Shown here: piece after piece, positions 33,538 through 43,621 of the stretch
Layout of the letters: each line of letters starts with the position of its first letter
Position numbering within the stretch: the first letter of the stretch is position 1
NCBI GenBank assembly: GCA_029976025.1
Contig: JARKNX010000104.1
Location: 1-49,383 of the forward strand
Length of the DNA: 49,383 nt
Origin: Aggregatilineales bacterium
GTDB lineage: Bacteria > Chloroflexota > Anaerolineae > Aggregatilineales > Ch27
Direction of reading: 5' to 3'
The notes under the pieces: model-generated
What the model saw: only the letters and a program-made list of their open reading frames with translations
What the model was told of the DNA's origin: nothing
The model's database searches: none
Program-made: the position numbers and the translations under genes

Positions 33538-34673
33538 GCTTCCTGCACTTTCAGGGCGTCCGCCAGCCGTTCCAGCCCGGCCCTGACGGCGGAAGGCTCG
33601 CCGCCGAAGCTGATGCGCAGATGGCCCGGCGCATGGAAGTAGTGCCCCGGCGCGACAACGACGCGGTGCTGGTCGAGCAGGTGCTGCGCCAGCGCGGTGG
33701 TATCTTCCACCCCGATAACGCGCGGGAAGTAGACACAGCCATACGCCGGCGCGTCTCCTTCCAGGATGCCCGCCACTGTCATTTCCCGGGCGAATGCGCG
33801 GATAGCTTCCTGATTCTCCGCCACGATCTGCTGTCCGTGCTGCCGATAGCGCGGCGCATTCTCCAGCACAGCGGAGGCCATCACCTGGGCTATTGAGAAC
33901 AGGCTGTTGTCGAAAGACGCGTGCGTCTCGCGCAGCGCGGCCATTGGGCTAGCCGCCGCTGCGATCCAGCCGACGCGAATCCGGCCCAGCCCGTAAGCCT
34001 TGGCCAGGCTGCTGATGCTGACGATTTGCTCATCCAGCAGCGCCGCCGTCCGCGCCGAAGCGCTGTCCGGCACCAGATCGTGGAACACCTCATCCACCAC
34101 GATGAAAATCCCCGCCGGCCTGGCGATGGCCGCGATCTGGCGTAGCGTCTCGTCCGACAGGAGCGCGCCCCCGGGGTTGTGCAGATTGGTCAGGACAATC
34201 AGGCGCGTGTTGGGCTGGATCAGGCTTTGCAGGGCGTCTATGTCAAGCTCGAACTGGGGCGTCTTTCTCGGCCAGTAGCTGACCTGCACGCCATGACGAT
34301 CGAGCACCTTCAAAAACGGCTGGTAGATCGGCGCTTCCACGACGGCGTGATCGCCCGGTGCGGAGAGGGCCAGCGCCGCGATCACGAAAGCCATCGAGCC
34401 TCCGCTGGTGATCAGGAGGTGGTCCTCGGCCACGCCGTAGTGCCGGGCGAGGGCCTCAATCAGGCGGGGGTGGCCCCACGACATCGGTGTCGCCAGACGG
34501 CTGTCGAAGCTGTCTCCATCCGCATGGTGCAGCCGGTCCAGATCGGCTTTCAGCACTGCGGCTGGCTCCTGGACGGCACTGGAGAGCAGATCGTGGAAGG
34601 AGCCAGATTCGGCGTGCATCCAGGCGCCGATATGCCGGATCCAGGCCAGGTAATCGTGAGAATGCAGTGTCAT
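33510..34673 (-). CDS. Class I/II (fold type I) PLP aminotransferase
   Basis: 387 residues. Motifs: 'LLITSGGSMAFVIAALAL', 'VVEAPIYQPFLKVL', 'LIVLTNLHNPGGALLSDETL' (Asn/Pro of the PLP pocket), 'IFIVVDEVFHDLV' (Asp), the PLP lysine in 'SISSLAKAYGLGRIRVGW' and the carboxylate Arg in 'HLRISFGGEP'. It transfers amino groups between amino and keto acids; substrate unknown. ATG 34673 has 'aaggac' upstream; a longer reading adds 13 atypical residues. Leftward, overlapping the VOC gene tail to tail by 28 bp and divergent from the esterase. Confidence 0.9.
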   Translation of the reverse strand: MTLHSHDYLAWIRHIGAWMHAESGSFHDLLSSAVQEPAAVLKADLDRLHHADGDSFDSRLATPMSWGHPRLIEALARHYGVAEDHLLITSGGSMAFVIAALALSAPGDHAVVEAPIYQPFLKVLDRHGVQVSYWPRKTPQFELDIDALQSLIQPNTRLIVLTNLHNPGGALLSDETLRQIAAIARPAGIFIVVDEVFHDLVPDSASARTAALLDEQIVSISSLAKAYGLGRIRVGWIAAAASPMAALRETHASFDNSLFSIAQVMASAVLENAPRYRQHGQQIVAENQEAIRAFAREMTVAGILEGDAPAYGCVYFPRVIGVEDTTALAQHLLDQHRVVVAPGHYFHAPGHLRISFGGEPSAVRAGLERLADALKVQEAYISGSSNR

Positions 34674-34843
34674 AACAAAGAGTCCTTCTGCTAGCAGACA
34701 GGGGAAATACAATGCGCTGCTATTGTACCATTCCGGAAGATTTTGTCTGCTAAACCGGAGCGAGGGCTGTACGGAATTGAGGGCGTATGTGCTATGATCG
34801 CCCCATGATCGATATCTGCCCGGCTGAGGAGTGAATAGAAGCG

Positions 34844-35818
34844 ATGCCTTTCTTTGATATGCCTCTGAAAGAACTTGATGCCTACCGCCCTGAGCGCCAG
34901 GAAGCTCCTGATTTCGATGCCTTCTGGGCCGATTCGCTGGCGGAGACGCGGCGTTACGCCCTGAACGCTCGCTTTGAGCCGGCCGACTACCGGCTGAAAG
35001 TGATCGAGACCTACGACGTGACCTTCGCTGGCTACGATGGGCAGCCGATCAAGGGGTGGCTGCTGCTGCCCGCGCAGCGCAGCGGTCCGCTGCCCTGCGT
35101 GGTGGAGTATATCGGCTACGGCGGCGGGCGCGGCTTCCCGCTCGAATGGCTGATCTGGAGCTGCGCCGGCTACGCCACCCTGATCATGGATACGCGCGGG
35201 CAGGGCAGCACGTGGCGACACGGCGATACGCCCGATCTGCCGTCGGAGGGCGCCAACCCTTTTCATCCCGGCTTCATGACGCAGGGCATCCTCAACCCCA
35301 GGACGTACTACTACCGGCGCGTATTTCTGGACGGCGTTCGCGCTGTCGAGGCAGCTCGCAGCCACCCGGCGGTGGATGTCTCGCGCATCGCCGTGACCGG
35401 CGGCAGCCAGGGCGGCGGGATCACGTTGGCCGTCAGCGGACTTGCTCCTGATCTGGTTGCGGCTTCGCTGCCGGATGTGCCGTTCCTGTGTCACTACCGG
35501 CGAGCGACTGAGCTGGTCGATACGTCCCCCTATGTCGAAATCACGAACTATCTCAAGGTCCACCGCGATCATGTTGAGACGGCCTTCCACACGCTCTCCT
35601 ATTTTGACGGCGTCAACTTCGCCGCGCGGGCCAGGGCGAAGGCTCTATTTTCCGCCGGCCTGATGGATGATATCTGCCCGCCGTCCACGGTGTTCGCGGC
35701 CTACAATCATTACGCTGGCCCGAAGGAGATGCGGACCTACGAATACAACAACCACGAGGGCGGGGGAATCCACCATCAGCTTGAGAAGCTGAAATTCCTG
35801 AACGCTCTGTGGGGATGA
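34844..35818 (+). CDS. Acetyl xylan esterase / cephalosporin-C deacetylase (CE7)
   Basis: 324 residues of an alpha/beta hydrolase. The CE7 marks are all there: '[10 protein letters not shown]' (RGQG), the nucleophile elbow '[11 protein letters not shown]' with S188, an Asp in 'GLMDDICPP' (D275), and 'YNNHEGGG' with H304. This agrees with the S188-D274-H303 triad known for the Thermotoga CE7 enzyme. CE7 esterases act inside the cell on short acetylated xylo- or other oligosaccharides and have no signal peptide, as here. It lies ~100 bp before the GH38 mannosidase, so both probably process imported, acetylated oligosaccharides. Confidence 0.93.
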   Translation: MPFFDMPLKELDAYRPERQEAPDFDAFWADSLAETRRYALNARFEPADYRLKVIETYDVTFAGYDGQPIKGWLLLPAQRSGPLPCVVEYIGYGGGRGFPLEWLIWSCAGYATLIMDTRGQGSTWRHGDTPDLPSEGANPFHPGFMTQGILNPRTYYYRRVFLDGVRAVEAARSHPAVDVSRIAVTGGSQGGGITLAVSGLAPDLVAASLPDVPFLCHYRRATELVDTSPYVEITNYLKVHRDHVETAFHTLSYFDGVNFAARARAKALFSAGLMDDICPPSTVFAAYNHYAGPKEMRTYEYNNHEGGGIHHQLEKLKFLNALWG

Positions 35819-35922
35819 GTGAAGGCGGCCCGGAATCCCTGTCGCGAAGGGGGGACCCTGCCCGGCTGTTCTTGCTGATTATTGCGCTCATATGATCCTG
35901 TATCGGACTCATGGAGGTCTGT

Positions 35923-38900
35923 ATGTTTCATGACGTGCGTTGGACCGCGCAGAAGATTGCCCAGCGGCTTCAGGCTATCGAGCCGCTTGTCTACCGTCGC
36001 AGCCAGCCGCTGCCGCCCTTCCGTTTCGCCCGGCTGGAAGGCCCGCTGGATCCTCCCCCTGTCGCGCCCGGTCTGGACGATAGCGGCTGGGAGATTGTGT
36101 ATCCCCGGACGTACTGGGGAGACTGGGAGATGGATTTCATCCTGCGCACGGCCTTTCAGGTCCCGCCCGACTGGCCGGCTGACGCACCGATCGGGCTGTA
36201 CCTGCCGTTAGGCGTGGCGGGCAGCTTCAGCCACCCGGAGGCGCTGGTCTATATCGACGGCCAGCCTTACGCTGGCTGCGACCGCCACCATCAGGAAATC
36301 CGACTGCCGGACATCTGCCGCGGCGGCGCAGTCCACCATCTGGCTTTGCACGGCTGGACCGGCCACCATCCCGGGGACGAAGCGCGGGTGTATATGCGCG
36401 AATGTGCCGTCGTCCAGATCGATCCGCCGGTTCGCGCCCTGACCGCCCTGACCCGGGTGGCGCTGGGCACGGTCGGCGTGCTGGAAGACACCAACCCGGC
36501 CCGCGACCGCCTGCTCAACGCGCTCAATGCGGCGTATAAGGCGCTGGATACGCGCGAGCCGCTGGGCGGGGATGCTTTTTATGCCAGCGTTCCGGCAGCC
36601 CTGGCCGCGCTGCAGGGAGGCATCGCCGGGGCCGGGGCGCCGATGGAGGTGGACCTGGTGGCGGCGGGGCATGCCCATATCGACGTGGCCTGGCTGTGGA
36701 CGCTGGGCCAGACCCGGCGCAAGGCCGGCCGTACCTTCCACACCGTCCTGCGGCTGATGGAGCAATTCCCCGCTTACCAGTTCACTCAAAGCCAGCCCCA
36801 GCTTTATGACTTTGTGCGGCAGGACTATCCGGCGTTGTTCGAGGAGATCAAGACCCGCGTTGCCGGGGGGCGGTGGGAAGCCCTTGGCGGGATGTGGGTG
36901 GAGGCGGACTGTAACCTGAGCGGGCCGGAGTCGCTGGCGCGGCAGTTCTTGCTGGGGCGGACCTTCTTCCGCGAGCACTTTGGCGAAGGCGCCGATTCGC
37001 CCGTGTTGTGGCTGCCGGATGTTTTCGGCTACGCCTGGGCGCTGCCGCAGCTCATCAGGCAGGCCGGGCTGGAGTACTTCTTCACCATCAAGATCGGCTG
37101 GAACCAGTATAATCGCCTGCCTTATGACAGCTTCTGGTGGCAGGGCCTCGATGGGACGCGGGTGCTGACGCATTTCTCCACCACTCCGGAAGGGCCGAAT
37201 ATCGACAACCGGGCGACTTACAACGCGGCGGCCACGCCGCGGGATATCTTCGGCACCTGGCTCAATTTGCAGCATAAGGAGTCCCAGCGCACCCTGCTGA
37301 TGAGCTACGGCTACGGCGACGGCGGCGGCGGCCCTACCCGCGAAATGCTCGAAAATATCGGCGCGCTGGAGTCCTTCCCCGCCATGCCGCAAACGCGCCC
37401 GGGGCGGGTTATTGACTTCTTCCGGCAGTTGGAGGCGGAATCCGGCGATCGGCTGCCGACCTGGGACGGCGAGCTATATCTGGAATACCACCGCGGGACG
37501 TATACCACCCAGAGTCGCAACAAGCGGGCCAACCGTAAGAGCGAATTCCTGCTGCACGACGCGGAATGTCTGGCGGCGATGGCCTCGCTGATCGATCCCG
37601 ATTATCGCTACCCGGGGGCGGCCTTCCGCAAGGCATGGGAGCTGGTCTGCCTGAATCAGTTTCACGATATCATCCCCGGCAGCAGCATCACCCCGGTGTA
37701 TACCGAATCGCAGGAGCAGTACCAGGAGGTTTACCGGATGGGCGTGGAAGCGCGCGATGAGGCGCTGGCCGCTGTAGCCCGTGTCACCGGCGGCGACCTC
37801 CTGCTGGCGAATACCACGTCCTTCAGCCGGGATGATCTGACCTTCTGGCCGGAGCCGATCCCGGCTGACCACTATCTGGCCCGGCCTGATGGCGAGGCTG
37901 TGCCGGTACAGATAGTCGAAGATGGCATGTGGATTGCGCCGGGCGAGCTGCCCCCGCTGAGTGTTATCCCACTGCAGCTTGTGGCTGGCCAGCCGCCCGC
38001 CGTGACGAACGGCCTGATCGCCCGGCCTGACCTGCTGGAGAACGACTTCCTCCGGGTGGAGCTGAACGCGGCGGGCGATATCACCCGCCTCTATGACAAG
38101 GTTAACCGGCGCGAAGTGCTGCCGGTGGGCGCGGTGGCTAATCAGTTCCAGTTATTTGAAGATCGCCCGCTGAACTACGACGCCTGGGATATTGATATCT
38201 TCTACGACGATCGGATGTGGCTCGCCGGGCCGGCTGAGTCAATCGCCGTGGCGGAAACGGGGCCGCTGCGGGCGACGCTGGAAGTCCGCCGTCGCATCGG
38301 TGACAGCACCTGTGTGCAGCGCATCTCGCTGGCTTATAACAGCCCCCGGCTGGACTTTTCCACCACTGTTGACTGGCAGGAGCGGCGGACGCTGCTCAAA
38401 GTGGCTTTTCCGGTGGAGGTGCTGGCGCCGGTGGCGACCTACGAAATTCAATGGGGCAGCGTCCAGCGGCCGACGCACGCCAACACGAGCTGGGATTGGG
38501 CGCGTTTTGAGACGGTCGCCCAGAAGTGGGTGGATCTCTCCGAAGGAGGGTATGGCGTGAGTTTGCTCAATGACTGCAAGTACGGGCACGATATTCACGC
38601 CAACGTGATTCGCCTCACGCTCCTGCGCGGCACGGTCGAGCCTGATCCGGAGGCCGATCTGGGCGAGCATACCTTCGTCTACAGCCTGTTCCCCCACAGC
38701 GGCGGCTGGGATGAACGCACCATCGCAGCGGCTTACGCCCTGAACGATCCGATTGTTGTCATCCGGGGAGCAGAATCTCCCGGCACGGCGCCTTCTGCCG
38801 TCCCGAGTCTGCTGGCTGTTGAACAGGCTAATGTCGTGATTGAGACGATCAAGCGCGCCGAAGACGGTCGCGGCCTGATCGTGCGCCTCTACGAAAGCCA

Positions 38901-39084
38901 GCGCTGGCGCGGGCCGGTCACGCTGCGGTCCGGCTTCCCGGTTGTGGCGGTCTGGCGGACGAACTTGCTGGAAGAAGATCAGGAGGAAATTCCAGTGACC
39001 GAAGAGGGGGCTGTTGTCCTCTCCCTCCGGCCTTTCGAGATCGTCACCCTGCGCCTGCTGCCGGACGGATATAACGGCGCCTGA
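35923..39084 (+). CDS. Alpha-mannosidase, glycoside hydrolase family 38
   Basis: 1053 residues, cytosolic (no signal peptide). An N-terminal jelly-roll of ~240 residues precedes the GH38 catalytic domain: 'AAGHAHIDVAWLW' with zinc ligands H252 and D254, nucleophile D366 in 'WLPDVFGYAWALPQ', and a further zinc His, H581, in 'NQFHDIIPGSSI'. The three-helix bundle and long C-terminal beta domains follow ('ENDFLRVELNAAGDI', 'PHSGGWDE'). It removes terminal alpha-mannose from oligosaccharides, like MngB/Ams1. ATG 35923 is preferred to 35911 because 'ggaggt' (35913-35918) is a perfect ribosome site for it. A strong terminator follows. Confidence 0.95.
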   Translation: MFHDVRWTAQKIAQRLQAIEPLVYRRSQPLPPFRFARLEGPLDPPPVAPGLDDSGWEIVYPRTYWGDWEMDFILRTAFQVPPDWPADAPIGLYLPLGVAGSFSHPEALVYIDGQPYAGCDRHHQEIRLPDICRGGAVHHLALHGWTGHHPGDEARVYMRECAVVQIDPPVRALTALTRVALGTVGVLEDTNPARDRLLNALNAAYKALDTREPLGGDAFYASVPAALAALQGGIAGAGAPMEVDLVAAGHAHIDVAWLWTLGQTRRKAGRTFHTVLRLMEQFPAYQFTQSQPQLYDFVRQDYPALFEEIKTRVAGGRWEALGGMWVEADCNLSGPESLARQFLLGRTFFREHFGEGADSPVLWLPDVFGYAWALPQLIRQAGLEYFFTIKIGWNQYNRLPYDSFWWQGLDGTRVLTHFSTTPEGPNIDNRATYNAAATPRDIFGTWLNLQHKESQRTLLMSYGYGDGGGGPTREMLENIGALESFPAMPQTRPGRVIDFFRQLEAESGDRLPTWDGELYLEYHRGTYTTQSRNKRANRKSEFLLHDAECLAAMASLIDPDYRYPGAAFRKAWELVCLNQFHDIIPGSSITPVYTESQEQYQEVYRMGVEARDEALAAVARVTGGDLLLANTTSFSRDDLTFWPEPIPADHYLARPDGEAVPVQIVEDGMWIAPGELPPLSVIPLQLVAGQPPAVTNGLIARPDLLENDFLRVELNAAGDITRLYDKVNRREVLPVGAVANQFQLFEDRPLNYDAWDIDIFYDDRMWLAGPAESIAVAETGPLRATLEVRRRIGDSTCVQRISLAYNSPRLDFSTTVDWQERRTLLKVAFPVEVLAPVATYEIQWGSVQRPTHANTSWDWARFETVAQKWVDLSEGGYGVSLLNDCKYGHDIHANVIRLTLLRGTVEPDPEADLGEHTFVYSLFPHSGGWDERTIAAAYALNDPIVVIRGAESPGTAPSAVPSLLAVEQANVVIETIKRAEDGRGLIVRLYESQRWRGPVTLRSGFPVVAVWRTNLLEEDQEEIPVTEEGAVVLSLRPFEIVTLRLLPDGYNGA

Positions 39085-39098
39085 TGCTGAAAAGAAAG

Positions 39099-39127
39099 CC
39101 GGCCAGCTTCAACGAGAAGCTGGCCGG
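39099..39127 (+). terminator. Terminator after alpha-mannosidase gene
   Basis: Perfect 11-bp stem 'ccggccagctt' (39099-39109) with 'aagctggccgg' (39117-39127), 7-base loop, followed by 'tctgttat'. The A-rich left flank may also help the leftward gene ending at 39161. Confidence 0.8.
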
Positions 39128-39160
39128 TCTGTTATCGTGCGGAGCCGGCTGGCGTCGCGC

Positions 39161-40882
39161 TCACCCCTCAGAAGGATAGCACACCATCCAGCATTCGCCA
39201 TCGCAGACCCATTCGCAGCCGGGCGGGCACTGCATCCAGCAGTCCAGGCCGTCGCACACTTCGTAGCATTCGCCCGGTTCTTCCGTGGCCGCTGGCGGCG
39301 GGGGTGTCGCGTCCAGGCGGCGAACCCACGTCAGAGGGGCCTGTTCCGGCGGGGCCAGGGGCGCGCCGTTCGCATCCAGCGGGATGACCCGCATGAAGTA
39401 TCCCCATCCTGGCTCCGGGCGACTCGGCATCTGCCCCAGCGGCACGTCGTAGGAGGTGGCACCTGTGGGGCCAAAGGTGACGAAGTAACCGGCCTGATTT
39501 GTTGTATCCGGGAAGACTTCCAGCATATAGCTGCTGGCGCCCGGCGCCGAAGTCCACGAAGTCATGTGATTCACGTTGCCGACCAGCGTCGTCCCGCTGG
39601 CGGGATCGGTGATCTGCGGCCACTGGAACGGCGGAAGCACGACCGCTGCCGGCGGGGCCGGGGGCGGCGGGAACGGTGCTGGCGGATTTACCGGCAGGCC
39701 GAGCGCGGCCATGAATCCCTGATCGGTGTAGAACGTCATCCGGGCGGCGCAGTTCTGGGCGATATTCGTCTTACTGAACATCCCGGAAGTTAGCGCGTTC
39801 AGGCAGGCGTTCTCCACCCACTCCGAAAGCGGCTCCGCCCCCAGCGGCACAAACTCCGAATTCTCATCCACCAGGCCGTCTTCGTTCAGGGTGATGGCGA
39901 AGGTCTGGCCCGGTTCAGTCAGGGTGATTGTCTGGCCGTTGATGGTGATGGTCAGGTGCCCCTCGAACAGCACGGCCACCAGCACCCGCCGCCCGGAGCC
40001 ATCCGGCGCAGCTACGGTGGTGAACGCCACGGTTGAGCCGATCTGGACTTCCAGATCGTTGACGTTGAATGAGACTTCCAGCCCTTCGGGGCTTTGTACG
40101 ACCAGGGCATCGGGCGCCTCGTTACAGCTCGGGCCGGAGAAGCCGGTCGTGAAATAGAACGACTGCATGGGGGCATAGCGCGGAGCGGCGTTCGCGCCGT
40201 AGGTGACCGGCAGGTCCTGCAGCGCGATCAGGTCCCCTTCGTTGAGATCAGCCCCGCTCAGCCAGGCTGTGCTGCCGTCGCTCAGCCGAATTTGCACCCA
40301 CTCGCCCGTATCATCCAGCCCGATCGCCTGTACGGTGGTGTTTTCGGGGAGGGTGCCCAGCGTGTTGGCGGCCGTGGTCGGGGTGGTGTAGAGCCTCGTT
40401 TCAGCGACGGTGACCAGCGCGACCGGCGTCACTGGCCCGGCTGCCTGATCCGGCGGGACCCGGTTTTCCAGCGTCGTATCGCCCATCAGCAGGAACATGA
40501 CGGCCTGGCCGGGCAGGATATTCGGCAGATCGGTGGTGTAGAGGTGCAGCGCCGCCACCCCCCACAGGCCGGTATTCAGGTCCAGCGGAGCTGTGGCGAT
40601 GGTGCGCAGATCGGCCAGCGGGACGCGGTCGGAGGGTTGTGCAAAAACCAGTTGCGAATTTTCCTGCCAGAACAGGGCGTCCACGCGGTTGTAACCATAA
40701 CAGGTTTCGTTGCGCCCCATCCCGGTGCATAAGACTTCGATTGAGCTTAGCGCCCGTTCTACGACCTCCGGACAGTTGGCGCCCGCCCCGCTTTGCGCCG
40801 CCACCGGGCGGGACTCCGCCGGCGCCAGCGCGACGACCAGTAACATGCCACAAAGGAGGAGAAGCAGTTTCCAACGTACCAT
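39161..40882 (-). CDS. Secreted SH3b/FecR-like protein with Cys/Trp-rich tail
   Basis: 573 residues. Signal peptide (residues 1-30, ending 'PVAAQ'); an N-terminal region with 'LCTGMGRNETCYGYN' and 'LPNILPGQAVMFLLMGD', which I associate with exported Chloroflexota proteins; a bacterial SH3 domain (~155-212, 'TRLYTTP...' to 'WVQIRLSDGSTAWL'); a FecR-like beta region (~270-340); a Pro-rich linker ('PPAPFPPPPAPP'); a fibronectin/Ig-like domain (~435-530); and a 36-residue tail with eight cysteines and repeated 'CW-M-x-C' units. Function unknown; wall binding through SH3b is plausible. ATG 40882 gives the clean signal peptide. It may be transcribed from a leftward TATAGT (complement of 40922-40927). 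Confidence 0.75.
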   Translation of the reverse strand: MVRWKLLLLLCGMLLVVALAPAESRPVAAQSGAGANCPEVVERALSSIEVLCTGMGRNETCYGYNRVDALFWQENSQLVFAQPSDRVPLADLRTIATAPLDLNTGLWGVAALHLYTTDLPNILPGQAVMFLLMGDTTLENRVPPDQAAGPVTPVALVTVAETRLYTTPTTAANTLGTLPENTTVQAIGLDDTGEWVQIRLSDGSTAWLSGADLNEGDLIALQDLPVTYGANAAPRYAPMQSFYFTTGFSGPSCNEAPDALVVQSPEGLEVSFNVNDLEVQIGSTVAFTTVAAPDGSGRRVLVAVLFEGHLTITINGQTITLTEPGQTFAITLNEDGLVDENSEFVPLGAEPLSEWVENACLNALTSGMFSKTNIAQNCAARMTFYTDQGFMAALGLPVNPPAPFPPPPAPPAAVVLPPFQWPQITDPASGTTLVGNVNHMTSWTSAPGASSYMLEVFPDTTNQAGYFVTFGPTGATSYDVPLGQMPSRPEPGWGYFMRVIPLDANGAPLAPPEQAPLTWVRRLDATPPPPAATEEPGECYEVCDGLDCWMQCPPGCEWVCDGECWMVCYPSEG

Positions 40883-41005
40883 AATAATACACTCGCCTGT
40901 CAGTAAAGGACCGTTTGTCTCACTATACACCAGAATCGCCAATGATTGTATTAGGAAATCGCTGATTGACTATTAGTCCTGGCCCGGGTGATGGCCGCTA
41001 ATCTG

Positions 41006-41034
41006 TTGGTAAATGATCGCCCCTGCCGTACAAT
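41006..41034 (+). promoter_or_regulatory. Promoter of the monooxygenase-fold/alcohol dehydrogenase pair
   Basis: TTGGTA (41006-41011, 4/6) and TACAAT (41029-41034, 5/6) with exact 17-base spacing, predicting a start near 41041 and a ~34-base leader before ATG 41075. Confidence 0.5.
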
Positions 41035-41074
41035 ACAGACATGGTCTGATTATGAACAGAAGGGAGAGGCTGGC

Positions 41075-41383
41075 ATGCTGGTGGTACACGTTTTTATCCG
41101 CGTCAAGCCGAAAGCGGTTGATGCGTTCCGGGCGGCTACGGTGGAAAATGCCCGCAACAGCATTCAGGAGCCGGGCATTGCCCGCTTTGATTTCGTCCAG
41201 CAGAAGGATGATCCGACGCGCTTTGTGCTCGTGGAAGCCTACCGGACGGCGGACGCCCCCGCCGCGCATCGGGAGACGGCGCATTACCTCCGGTGGCGCG
41301 ATACGGTGGCCGACATGATGGCTGAGCCGCGCTCCAGCATCTGGTACGAGAGCGTCTTCCCGGAAGAGGCCGGGTGGGGGTAG
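41075..41383 (+). CDS. Antibiotic biosynthesis monooxygenase (ABM/LsrG-like) domain protein
   Basis: 102 residues of the ferredoxin-like ABM fold: '[22 protein letters not shown]', '[19 protein letters not shown]', '[20 protein letters not shown]' and '[16 protein letters not shown]'. Dimers of such proteins act as quinol-type monooxygenases or as isomerases such as LsrG. ATG 41075 follows 'agggagagg' directly. It is 4 bp from the alcohol dehydrogenase gene and so in one operon; similar ABM-oxidoreductase pairs occur in sugar or autoinducer metabolism. Confidence 0.85.
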   Translation: MLVVHVFIRVKPKAVDAFRAATVENARNSIQEPGIARFDFVQQKDDPTRFVLVEAYRTADAPAAHRETAHYLRWRDTVADMMAEPRSSIWYESVFPEEAGWG

Positions 41384-41387
41384 CGCC

Positions 41388-42539
41388 ATGCGTTTTGAGT
41401 TTGCCACTGCGGGGCGCATCCTCTTTGGGGCTGGCGTCTTCAATCAGGTTGGCGCAGAAGCTGTGGCCCTGGGCCGGCGCCCGCTGGTTGTAGGGCAGTC
41501 GGAGGGGCGGGTACGCCCGCTCCTCACCCTGCTGGCCGCGCACGGCCTGGAGCCATCCCTGCTGCAGATATCCGGAGAGCCGACAACGGATGGCATCCGC
41601 CAGGGGCTGGCTGCCGCCCGCGCCCACCAGCCCGATTGCGTGATCGGCTTCGGCGGCGGCAGCGCCATCGACGCGGCCAAAGCAATCGCCATCCTGCTCA
41701 CCAATCCTGGCGACCCGCTGGACTATCTGGAGGTTGTTGGCCGCGGACAGATGTTGACGGCGCCGGGCGTGCCCTGCATCGCCATCCCGACTACGGCCGG
41801 GACCGGCGCGGAAGTAACCCGCAATGCGGTGCTGCTCTCGCCAGAACACCGGGTCAAAGTCAGCCTGCGCAGCCCGCTGATGCTGCCGCGCCTGGCTGTC
41901 ATCGACCCGGAGCTGACGGTCAGCGTGCCGCCGGCGATCACCGCCAACACCGGTCTGGACGCCCTGACTCAGGTGATCGAGCCGCTCGTCTCTATCCGGG
42001 CCAACCCGCTTATCGATTCCATCTGCCGCGAGGGGATAGCCCGGGCGGCGCGGTCGCTGCGTCGGGCGTATGAGCAGCCGGATGATCTGGCCGCCCGCGA
42101 GGATATGGCCCTCGCCAGTTTGTGCGGCGGTCTGGCGCTGGCTAACGCCGGCCTGGGGGCGGTCCATGGATTCGCTGGCGCGCTGGGGGGGATGTTCCCC
42201 GCTCCGCACGGCGCCGTATGCGCGCGCCTGCTGCCTTTCGTCATGGAGGCCAACGTGCGCGCGCTGCAGGCCCGCGACGCCGACAACCCCGCCCTCCGCC
42301 GTTATGACGAAGTCGCCCGCCTGCTCACCGGCGAGCAGACAGCCGTCGCCGCCGATGGGATAGCCTGGGTGAAGGCGCTGTGCGCTGCGCTGTCTGTGCC
42401 GCCGCTATCCGCTTACGGGCTGCGGGAAGCGGATCTGCCCGCCGTTATTGAAGCCGCTGCCAGAGCCAGCTCCATGAAGGCTAACCCGCTGGTCCTGACG
42501 CCGGATGAGATGGAGGCTGTCCTCCGCCAGGCGTTGTGA
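41388..42539 (+). CDS. Iron-containing (group III) alcohol dehydrogenase
   Basis: 383 residues. The Rossmann half has '[19 protein letters not shown]' and '[17 protein letters not shown]', the NAD(P) and hinge motifs. The metal half has '[17 protein letters not shown]' (Asp), '[16 protein letters not shown]' (His) and '[11 protein letters not shown]' (His). Such enzymes reduce aldehydes or lactaldehyde/maleylacetate using NAD(P)H. The C-terminal '[15 protein letters not shown]' is typical of the group. Substrate not determinable. It converges on the P1 peptidase gene, and the 19-bp gap forms a small hairpin (42540-42557). Confidence 0.92.
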   Translation: MRFEFATAGRILFGAGVFNQVGAEAVALGRRPLVVGQSEGRVRPLLTLLAAHGLEPSLLQISGEPTTDGIRQGLAAARAHQPDCVIGFGGGSAIDAAKAIAILLTNPGDPLDYLEVVGRGQMLTAPGVPCIAIPTTAGTGAEVTRNAVLLSPEHRVKVSLRSPLMLPRLAVIDPELTVSVPPAITANTGLDALTQVIEPLVSIRANPLIDSICREGIARAARSLRRAYEQPDDLAAREDMALASLCGGLALANAGLGAVHGFAGALGGMFPAPHGAVCARLLPFVMEANVRALQARDADNPALRRYDEVARLLTGEQTAVAADGIAWVKALCAALSVPPLSAYGLREADLPAVIEAAARASSMKANPLVLTPDEMEAVLRQAL

Positions 42540-42557
42540 GCGCCGGAATTGCGGCGC
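42540..42557. terminator. Small hairpin between convergent genes
   Basis: 'gcgcc' (42540-42544) pairs with 'ggcgc' (42553-42557); it fills almost the whole gap between the two stop codons. There is no U-tract, so it is a weak terminator at most. Confidence 0.35.
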
Positions 42558-42558
42558 C

Positions 42559-43530
42559 CTAGCTTCTGATTTTGCTCCCCACAGGCAGCCCGGCCAGCGG
42601 CGTGGCCGCCCTGACCGCCTGGCGGACTGCCTGTGCTGCGGCTTCTGCCGCGAACGCGCCAACGATGCTGACATTGGCTGGCCCGCCCGCACCGCTGGCC
42701 AGGGCGAAGATCGTGTCACCGTCGAGGAGGGTGTGAGCGGGGCGCACGGCGCGCGCCAGGCCGTCCTGCGCCATTTGCGCCACCTTGTTGACCCCTTCCC
42801 TGGTCAGCGCGGCGTTGGTCGCGACGACGCCGACGATAGTATTGCCGCCGGTCCCGATTGGCGGCATGGCGGCCATCTGGCGCAGCAGGGACAGAGTCCC
42901 GGCGAAGCGGTCGCCATCCGGCGGCAGCCGCGCCCCGGCCAGAATGCGCCCGCCCTCGTCCACGATATCGCCGAGCGCGTTGACGGCCATCAGCGCGGCA
43001 ACCTGCAGGCCGCCAGCCAGCTCAATCGCCGCGCTCCCGATCCCTGATTTGCAGGTGAACTTCGGCCCGAACAGACCCCCCACCCGCGCGCCTGCCCCGG
43101 CGCCGACGCAGCCCTCGACAACAGGATCGCCGTTCGCCGCTCCACAGGCGGCGTATCCCATAGCCGCGTCAGGGCGAACGGCCGGATCGCCGACATCCAG
43201 GTCGAAAATGATGGCCGCCGGCACGATAGGCACAACGCCCAGCCCGACGGAATAGCCGGTCTGGCGCTCCTCCAGCCAGCGCATCACACCCCCGGCGGCG
43301 TCCAGCCCGTAGGCGCTGCCGCCGGCCAGCAGGATCGCGTTTACGTGTTCCACCAGATGCATCGGGCGGAGCAGGTCAGTCTCGCGTGTGCCGGGTGCGC
43401 CGCCGCGCTGGTCGACGCCGCCGATTGTCCCCGGCGGGCAGAGCACGACTGTGCAGCCGGTGGGGCCTTCCAGATTATGGGCGTGCCCGACCCGGAATCC
43501 ATCCAGCGCGGTGAGTGTTGTGTTATTCAT
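42559..43530 (-). CDS. P1 family (DmpA-like) N-terminal-nucleophile peptidase
   Basis: 323 residues. The P1/DmpA family self-cleaves to expose an N-terminal nucleophile: here the junction motif is 'GTGGNTIVGVVATNAAL', with the Thr/Asn region matching the family. Other landmarks are 'DGFRVGHAHNLEGPTGCTVV', 'AILLAGGSAYGLDAAGGVM' and 'PDAAMGYAACGAA'. Members are aminopeptidases acting on D- or beta-amino-acid peptides; some are 6-aminohexanoate oligomer hydrolases. No signal peptide. 'aaagg' precedes ATG 43530. Leftward, divergent from coaX. Confidence 0.9.
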   Translation of the reverse strand: MNNTTLTALDGFRVGHAHNLEGPTGCTVVLCPPGTIGGVDQRGGAPGTRETDLLRPMHLVEHVNAILLAGGSAYGLDAAGGVMRWLEERQTGYSVGLGVVPIVPAAIIFDLDVGDPAVRPDAAMGYAACGAANGDPVVEGCVGAGAGARVGGLFGPKFTCKSGIGSAAIELAGGLQVAALMAVNALGDIVDEGGRILAGARLPPDGDRFAGTLSLLRQMAAMPPIGTGGNTIVGVVATNAALTREGVNKVAQMAQDGLARAVRPAHTLLDGDTIFALASGAGGPANVSIVGAFAAEAAAQAVRQAVRAATPLAGLPVGSKIRS

Positions 43531-43621
43531 GAGTCGCCTTTACTTTCGCCGGGGAGAGGCACTCCGGCCTATAATGTGGGTTTGCTGCAAATAGTGCGCT
43601 GTGATGGTAAAGGATAGGGTA

